In this document: positions 6,590 to 10,424 of the stretch, piece by piece
How positions within the stretch are numbered: the first letter of the stretch is position 1
How the letters are laid out: each line of letters starts with the position of its first letter
From: Bacteroidales bacterium UBA4073
GTDB taxonomy: Bacteria; Bacteroidota; Bacteroidia; Bacteroidales; Tenuifilaceae
DNA length: 10,424 nt
NCBI GenBank assembly: GCA_002383425.1
Contig: DFYV01000182.1
Coordinates: forward strand, 1-10,424
Direction of reading: 5' to 3'
The notes under the pieces: model-generated
Databases searched by the model: none
Seen by the model: the letters and a program-made list of their open reading frames with translations, nothing else
Told to the model about the DNA's origin: nothing
Made by a program: the position numbers and the translations under genes

Positions 6590-6745
6590 TTATTTCCGGA
6601 AAATTTCGTCGGAAACAGTAAGCCTTTTCCTTCCCTTAGCACGGCGGGCAGCCAAAACCCTACGGCCATTATGGGTCGACATGCGTTCACGGAATCCGTG
6701 TTTATTCCTTCTTTTCCTGACGGATGGCTGAAATGTTCTTTTCAT
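6590..6745 (-). CDS. rpmH: 50S ribosomal protein L34
   Basis: ATG at 6745 to TAA at 6592-6590 encodes 51 aa. The sequence MKRTFQPSVRKRRNKHGFR is the unmistakable L34 start, followed by the conserved ERMSTHNGRRVLAARRAKGR core and a short C-terminal tail (KRLTVSDEIFRK) typical of Bacteroidota L34. It is a small, very basic rRNA-binding protein of the large ribosomal subunit. It is transcribed alone: a promoter-like -7 element lies about 72 bp upstream, and a terminator follows. It is not next to rnpA or dnaA, unlike the arrangement in many other phyla. Confidence 0.97.
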   Translation of the reverse strand: MKRTFQPSVRKRRNKHGFRERMSTHNGRRVLAARRAKGRKRLTVSDEIFRK

Positions 6746-6816
6746 CTCTGTATGCTTTTACTTATTTATAATTTCCAGCAAAACTAAAGGGTTATTTTAA
6801 TCCCATTTTGGGTTGG

Positions 6817-6824
6817 CAAAGGTA
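6817..6824 (-). promoter_or_regulatory. Probable -7 element of the rpmH promoter
   Basis: TACCTTTG on the minus strand matches TAnnTTTG exactly and would give a leader of about 65 nt before the rpmH ATG. No TTG lies at the expected -33 distance; that region is instead a T-run belonging to the 22-bp palindrome next to it. Confidence 0.5.
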
Positions 6825-6828
6825 AAAC

Positions 6829-6850
6829 ATTTTTTCAATATTGAAAAAAT
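6829..6850. promoter_or_regulatory. Perfect 22-bp palindrome upstream of rpmH
   Basis: ATTTTTTCAAT and ATTGAAAAAAT are exact reverse complements with no spacer. The palindrome begins 5 bp upstream of the putative rpmH -7 element and therefore covers the -33 region. It could be an operator or an A/T-tract upstream element. It also forms the exact border with the heptamer repeat array that starts at 6850. Confidence 0.5.
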
Positions 6851-6961
6851 AAAGTTAAAAGTTAAAGGTTAAAAGTTAAAGGATAAAGTTTAAGGTTCAA
6901 GGTACAAGGTACAAGGTTCAAGAATCAATATTCAATATTCAAAATTCTAACTTCAAAACTC
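6850..6961. repeat. Heptamer array 1 (AAGGTTC type, 16 units)
   Basis: Sixteen consecutive 7-nt words run without a single insertion or deletion, for example AAAAGTT, AAAGGTT, AAGGTTC, AAGGTAC, AATATTC, TAACTTC. Word sequence drifts gradually, but the AA at the start and the period are kept. No reading frame survives across it. It resembles the short tandem heptanucleotide repeats described in cyanobacteria in form, though not in sequence. Confidence 0.85.
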
Positions 6962-6981
6962 CTGTTTTACTATCAACCGTG

Positions 6982-7229
6982 AAACGTTAAACGTTAAACG
7001 TTAAACGTTAAACGTCTAACGCAGAACGTCTCACGTTTCACGTCTCACGATTCACGCCTTACAGCTAACGTTTAACGTTTAACGCCTTTTGTGCCTTATG
7101 CCTGAAAACTTTTTAGAACGCTATTTGACCCGAAGGGTCAAACATCAATAACCTCCGATGTAATCGGTGGGGAAAAATAACCACAACACAAAACAACAAC
7201 CCCGAAAGGGTTGAACACTGGAACAAGTA
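6982..7229. repeat. Direct repeat unit, copy A (heptamer array plus three hairpins)
   Basis: The unit consists of an ACG-type heptamer array (6982-7086), a linker with ACTTTTTAGAACGCTA, and three hairpins. The hairpins are TTTGACCC-GAA-GGGTCAAA (7124-7142), CCTCCGAT-GTA-ATCGGTGG (7152-7170, one mismatch) and CAACCC/GGGTTG (7197-7213). It ends at GAACAAGTA (7221-7229). The same order and near-identical sequence recur about 480 bp downstream as copy B. No gene is present. Confidence 0.85.
6985..7084. repeat. Inverted arms within heptamer array A
   Basis: The left end is built from AAACGTT words, the right end from TAACGTT words. These are reverse complements of each other in shifted register, so CGTTAAACGTTAAACGTTA (6985-7003, and again at 6992-7010) pairs perfectly over 19 bp with 7066-7084. 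The array can fold into a large cruciform or RNA hairpin with a 55-62 nt loop. Confidence 0.7.
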
Positions 7230-7331
7230 CTGTTAATCTGAAAAACAAAAATAGCGATTCTCGAGGCTGTATTAAAAAAGAGGCTACATAAGAGCAATTG
7301 TTTATAGGAACTCATATTGTTTGCTGATTGT

Positions 7332-7422
7332 TAAACCACTTCGTGGTTTAGGTTAATCTACCTTCATCCTCCCACCTATTTCATAGGGGGTTATTCTTGT
7401 TAAATCCCGCATGGCGGGATTT
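7332..7422. repeat. Cluster of three hairpins between copies A and B
   Basis: TAAACCAC-TTC-GTGGTTTA (7332-7350) is perfect. CCACCTAT-TTC-ATAGGGGG (7372-7390) has one mismatch. AAATCCCGC-ATG-GCGGGATTT (7402-7422) is perfect and runs into further Ts (to 7425), so it looks like a plus-strand terminator although no plus-strand gene precedes it. All have 3-nt loops. The rest of the spacer 7230-7453 holds no gene. Confidence 0.75.
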
Positions 7423-7437
7423 TTTGAGCATTCAAAT

Positions 7438-7450
7438 ATGAGTCCTGTCT
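7438..7450. repeat. Boundary motif ATGAGTCCTGTCT, copy 1
   Basis: This 13-bp sequence, followed by GAAAA, directly precedes heptamer array B. The identical 13 bp followed by AAAA precedes the heptamer array at the right end of the window (10292-10304). Confidence 0.6.
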
Positions 7451-7453
7451 GAA

Positions 7454-7713
7454 AAACGTTTAACGTTAAACGTTAAACGTTAAACGTTAAACGCCTAACG
7501 CAGAACGTCTCACGTTTCACGTCTCACGATTCACGCTTTATAGCTAACGTTTAACGTTTAACGCCTCACGCCTTATGTACCTTTTGCCTATAAACTTTTT
7601 AGGACGCTATTTGACCCGAAGGGTCAAACATCAATAACCTCCGATGTAATCGGTGGGAAAATAGCTATAACACAAGATAACAACCCTGAAGGGGTTGAAC
7701 ATTAGAACAAGTA
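7454..7713. repeat. Direct repeat unit, copy B
   Basis: It starts with one heptamer more than copy A (aligned start 7461). It contains the same ACG-type array (7454-7572), with 19-bp inverted arms again ending at 7563, and the same three hairpins at 7610-7628, 7638-7656 and 7681-7697. It ends at GAACAAGTA (7705-7713). Differences from copy A are scattered substitutions and whole-word changes. Confidence 0.85.
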
Positions 7714-7717
7714 TCGT

Positions 7718-7826
7718 TCACGTTTCACTTCTCACGTCTCACGCACAACGTTTCACATTTCACGTTTCACGCCCAACGTCTAACGTTTCACGCCTTATGT
7801 TCTCTTCATCTATAAACTTTTTAGAA
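7718..7826. repeat. Truncated third copy of the repeat unit
   Basis: Twelve in-phase heptamers (TCACGTT, TCACGTC, CAACGTT, TAACGTT and relatives, 7718-7801) are followed by CTATAAACTTTTTAGAA, the same linker that follows the arrays in copies A and B. The hairpin part is missing; the sequence becomes unrelated shortly before the rsmG stop at 7850. Confidence 0.7.
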
Positions 7827-7849
7827 AAGACTTATAATTTTAATGGCGG

Positions 7850-8470
7850 TTATACGGGTATGTGTATAACGTACTTTCCGGTAAAGTACTCTTCCTCGAA
7901 AAAGGAGTTGATTCGCCATCTGGTTACCCATTTATGGTAGGGTTTCAGCTCGTCTCCGAAATCGCCTCCCTTAAGGCATATAAGTCCGTTTGGCAGATTA
8001 TTGATACCACCTGGATGTATTTTCTTTTCAACCCATGTCATAAGTTTAGGAATAGGGGCTACAGCGCGGCTAACAACAAAATCCCATTCCTGTTTAAGGT
8101 CTTCGGCCCTTGCAGTTATCACCTCAACATTTTGCAGGTTTATGGCTTTGGCAATTTCGGCGGTAACCTTGGCTTTTTTTCCAATGGAATCGACCAAGGT
8201 GAACCTACAGCTGGGGAAAAGAATGGCTAATGGAATGCCAGGGAATCCACCGCCAGTGCCAATATCCATAATGCGTGTGCCCTTGGCAAACTGAGTAATT
8301 TTGGCTATTGCCAGGGAATGCAACACATGGTGCACCATGAGGTTGTCGATATCCTTGCGTGAAATCACGTTGATTTGCGCATTCCAAAATCGGTATGAAG
8401 GCTCAAGTGCTGCAAGTTGATCGCGTTGGGCTTGTGTAAGCTCAGGAAAGTATTGGGCTATTAACTCCAT
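7850..8470 (-). CDS. rsmG: 16S rRNA (guanine(527)-N7)-methyltransferase RsmG
   Basis: This 206-aa, class I SAM-dependent methyltransferase (also GidB) modifies G527 in the 530 loop of 16S rRNA. The SAM-binding motif I is MDIGTGGGFPGIPLA (68-82). The RsmG-specific HxxHSLA block (HHVLHSLA, 47-54), FTLVDSIGKKAKV (90-102) with the acidic residue after beta-2, and VVSRAVAP (132-139) are all present. The length is typical. It starts 15 bp after the sigma-factor gene and is probably the last gene of that operon. In many bacteria it pairs with gidA (mnmG) near the origin; that partner is not in this window. Loss of RsmG is known to give low-level streptomycin resistance in several bacteria. Confidence 0.96.
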   Translation of the reverse strand: MELIAQYFPELTQAQRDQLAALEPSYRFWNAQINVISRKDIDNLMVHHVLHSLAIAKITQFAKGTRIMDIGTGGGFPGIPLAILFPSCRFTLVDSIGKKAKVTAEIAKAINLQNVEVITARAEDLKQEWDFVVSRAVAPIPKLMTWVEKKIHPGGINNLPNGLICLKGGDFGDELKPYHKWVTRWRINSFFEEEYFTGKYVIHIPV

Positions 8471-8485
8471 GGCTAAATAGTTTTT

Positions 8486-9100
8486 CTAGTGATGGGGCGG
8501 TAGGTTGTTCAGAATATTCGAGAGCAATTCACGTGCTCTGAAGAGTTGCGCTTTAACTGTGCCCAGCGGTAGGTCTAACTCATTGGCAATCTCTTCGTAT
8601 GAGTATTCCTTGAAGTAGCGAAGTTCTATAAGTTTACGGTAGCGAGGCTTAAGTTTTGAAACCACTTCCTGCACCAAAAGTATGTTTTGTTCTTTAATAA
8701 GATTTTCCTCAGGGTCGGGGGTGGAAGCTGGGATTACCGATGAAGGCGACATGGGGTTTCCCTCTGCATCTTCGGGTCCCTGGTCAATCGATATGAGGTT
8801 TGCCTTACGCTTGCGGATGAAGTCAATGCAGTTGTTCGATGCTATTTTGAAAAGCCAGGTGCTAAAGGCAAAGTTGGGTGTATATTGATGTATGCTCTTA
8901 AAAGCTTTCCCAAAAGCCTCAAGGGTTAAATCCTCGGCATCGTTTTTATTGTTAACCATTTTGAGCAGCATGAAGTAGATGGCATCCCGGTAGCGTTCCA
9001 TCAACTCGGCGTAAGCTTTTTGGTCGCCTTTTAGGGCTTTATCAACTAGCACAAGATCATATTTAGCTTTTTCCGAAAGGTTTTCCGGGAGCATTACCAT
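8486..9100 (-). CDS. ECF-type RNA polymerase sigma factor (sigma-70 family)
   Basis: The 204-aa protein has a sigma-70 region 2 (about 33-98). This includes DAEDLTLEAFGKAF for core binding and FSTWLFKIASNNCIDFIRKRK for -10 melting and recognition. Region 4 (about 142-195) has the HTH SYEEIANELDLPLGTVKAQLFRAR. The linker between them (about 100-140) is long and Asp/Pro/Ser-rich. Such factors redirect RNA polymerase to stress or envelope regulons. No anti-sigma gene (zf-HC2 or FecR type) is adjacent; it is instead coupled to the glycosyltransferase upstream and rsmG downstream. ATG at 9100 overlaps the glycosyltransferase stop by 7 bp; Met3 at 9094 would give a TAATG junction and is nearly as plausible. 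Confidence 0.93.
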   Translation of the reverse strand: MVMLPENLSEKAKYDLVLVDKALKGDQKAYAELMERYRDAIYFMLLKMVNNKNDAEDLTLEAFGKAFKSIHQYTPNFAFSTWLFKIASNNCIDFIRKRKANLISIDQGPEDAEGNPMSPSSVIPASTPDPEENLIKEQNILLVQEVVSKLKPRYRKLIELRYFKEYSYEEIANELDLPLGTVKAQLFRARELLSNILNNLPPHH

Positions 9101-10257
9101 TTTTGCTGTCGTCTGTTAAAGGTGTTAAAAGTTAGCAATTTAGCATAAAAATACAGAGAAAACAAATCCCACCAAAATGCAACATGCATCAGCCTTTTCT
9201 CTTGAAACTTTTTGGCTGCAATGGCTGTAATAGTTTGCCTTAACATAATCCAAAATATAAATATTGATGTTGACGCTACTGGCAGGACTTTAAAAATCAA
9301 TGTAAGCGCAAACAGGATGTAAACAAATGTTCTGCTAATTGGTTCGAGGGCCAAAAGTGTTTTTAGGCTGCCCTTATAGAATTTGGATGTTGACAGGTGT
9401 CTTCTTTTTTGACGTAACCATGTTGAATATCTTTTTCGTGGTACCGATAAAGTATGAGCTTGGGGGCGGTATTCAACAGCAGTATTGTTTGGGGTTGCCA
9501 CCTCCATGATAAAAAGGTCATCGTCGCCCGAGTTAATTCCGGCATGATTTGCAAACCCTTTGTTCTTGAAGAACAACGATTTTTTGTAGGCCAGGTTGCG
9601 CCCTACCCCCATGTAGGGTTTACGGGCTAAAGCCCAACCAAAGTAGTTCATGGCTATGGTGAGGGTATCGAGCCTGATAAGCTTGTTGAGTAAACCTTTT
9701 TCGGCCATGTAACCACCATAACCCAAAACCACTTCGATGCCCTCGGTAAAGTTCGATGCCATGTGGCGTAACCACTTGTCCGATCGGGGAATGCAATCGG
9801 CATCGGTAAGCACCAGCCACTCGTTTCTGGATGCTTTTATGCCAACGGTAAGGGCTAACTTTTTGGTATGGGTAAACTTTTCATCCTCCTTTATGGTGGT
9901 AATGCGGAGATGTGGGTATTGCTTTTGTAAATTTTCAAGAACCAGATCGGAGTTATCGCTTGAGCAATCGTTCACCACTACCACCTCAAAATTGGGATAG
10001 TCCTGCTCAAGCACCTTGGGCAGGAAATGTACAAGGTTTTCTTCTTCGTTTCTGGCACATATAACTACCGATATCGGTGGATATGCATCTTCGTTATCCG
10101 GTAGAGGCTTAAATCTCTTGCAGATAACCTTAAGGTAGAAAATTAGGTAAAAGTAAAGCTGTACAAGCACGAACACAATAAAGGCAATACCTATTATTTT
10201 TGCGTAAACGCTTAATTCATAGAGAATTTCCATTGCAAAGCGGGCCGTTAAATTCAT
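9094..10257 (-). CDS. Membrane glycosyltransferase, family 2 (387 aa)
   Basis: An N-terminal transmembrane helix (about 17-43) precedes a GT-A domain: ISVVICARNEEENL (62-75), VVVVNDCSSDNS with Asp97, the metal-binding LTDADC (Asp152/Asp154), GDDDLF (244-249) as the probable catalytic acidic motif, and QKRRH (283-287), equivalent to the Q/RxxRW motif of processive GT2 enzymes. Two or three further membrane segments follow (about 309-340, 359-377). This layout suits an inner-membrane enzyme that builds cell-surface polysaccharide or glycolipid from a nucleotide sugar; donor and acceptor cannot be read from sequence. Met9 is an alternative start. It leads the operon with the sigma factor and rsmG. 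Confidence 0.92.
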   Translation of the reverse strand: MNLTARFAMEILYELSVYAKIIGIAFIVFVLVQLYFYLIFYLKVICKRFKPLPDNEDAYPPISVVICARNEEENLVHFLPKVLEQDYPNFEVVVVNDCSSDNSDLVLENLQKQYPHLRITTIKEDEKFTHTKKLALTVGIKASRNEWLVLTDADCIPRSDKWLRHMASNFTEGIEVVLGYGGYMAEKGLLNKLIRLDTLTIAMNYFGWALARKPYMGVGRNLAYKKSLFFKNKGFANHAGINSGDDDLFIMEVATPNNTAVEYRPQAHTLSVPRKRYSTWLRQKRRHLSTSKFYKGSLKTLLALEPISRTFVYILFALTLIFKVLPVASTSIFIFWIMLRQTITAIAAKKFQEKRLMHVAFWWDLFSLYFYAKLLTFNTFNRRQQKW

Positions 10258-10291
10258 GACAATGATATTAAATTTTAGCGGAATATTAAGG

Positions 10292-10424
10292 ATGAGTCCT
10301 GTCTAAAAAGGTACAAAGTTGAAAGTTAAAGGATAAAGGACAAAGTTCGAGGTTCAAGGTTCAAGGTTCAAGATTCAGGTTCAAGGTTCAAGGTTCAATA
10401 TTCTAAATTCTAACTTCAAAACCT
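10292..10424. repeat. Boundary motif copy 2 and heptamer array D (AAGGTTC type)
   Basis: ATGAGTCCTGTCT (10292-10304) is followed by heptamers from AAGGTAC at 10308 (AAAGTTG, AAGGATA, AGGTTCA and others) to the window end, with one 6-nt unit breaking phase around 10370. It ends with ATTCTAACTTCAAAAC, the same ending as array 1 at 6944-6959, so arrays 1 and D are related copies 3.4 kb apart. It lies upstream of the glycosyltransferase operon; I see no clear promoter between. Confidence 0.8.

Noticed and set aside
7263..7285. GAGGCTGTATTAAAAAAGAGG, resembling an insertion sequence end
   Set aside because: No transposase fragment, matching opposite end or target duplication is visible nearby.
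6982..7801. Possible CRISPR array from the repeated ACG-containing words
   Set aside because: Repeats are only 7 nt, contiguous and degenerate; there are no unique spacers of constant length and no cas genes.
6746..7849. Possible replication origin, because rpmH and rsmG flank an AT-rich repetitive region
   Set aside because: I found no DnaA boxes (TTATnCACA), no dnaA, gidA, parA or parB, and the region is fully explained by repeat arrays and hairpins.
7695..7940. Plus-strand ORF of 81 codons at the end of the repeat region
   Set aside because: It runs through the degenerate heptamers and into the antisense of rsmG; its product is repeat-derived (HVS-type words) without family resemblance.

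Overview
The window reads as a chromosomal segment of a member of the Bacteroidota, most likely a Bacteroidales-like anaerobe. The grounds are a protein with a type IX secretion (T9SS) C-terminal sorting signal, a promoter matching the Bacteroidota -33/-7 consensus (TTTG, 20 nt, TAnnTTTG), weak Shine-Dalgarno signals, a futalosine-pathway menaquinone enzyme, and intergenic 7-nt periodic repeats. All eleven genes I can support lie on the minus strand, so gene order is described from right to left.

Right block (10257 to 7850): a membrane glycosyltransferase of family 2, an ECF-type sigma factor and the 16S rRNA methyltransferase RsmG are packed as one probable operon (7-bp overlap, then a 15-bp gap). 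Upstream, at the right edge, is a heptamer repeat array. Between rsmG and rpmH lies about 1.1 kb without a gene, made almost entirely of repeats: one AAGGTTC-type heptamer array, two copies of a ~250-bp unit (an ACG-type heptamer array plus three small hairpins), a truncated third copy, and three further hairpins in the spacer between the full copies.

Middle block: rpmH (ribosomal protein L34, 51 aa) has its own promoter-like -7 element and a terminator. It is followed by mqnE (aminofutalosine synthase). A 220-bp AT-rich gap then leads to a tight three-gene operon: a single-pass membrane protein with three PASTA domains, a T9SS-exported protein, and an RluD-like pseudouridine synthase. The rluD stop codon lies inside a large palindromic repeat.

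Left block: a DUF134 (UPF0251) HTH/zinc-ribbon regulator, a NifX/NifB-type dinitrogenase iron-molybdenum cofactor family protein, and a 59-aa DUF5320-type protein form a compact operon. Its promoter carries a perfect 24-bp palindrome filling the space between the -33 and -7 elements. This is the clearest regulatory signal in the window and suggests autoregulation or control by another dimeric repressor.

The housekeeping genes are conventional. The most unusual material is the promoter-embedded operator of the DUF134 cluster and the structured repeat landscape between rpmH and rsmG, including a pair of hairpins with a compensatory base change.
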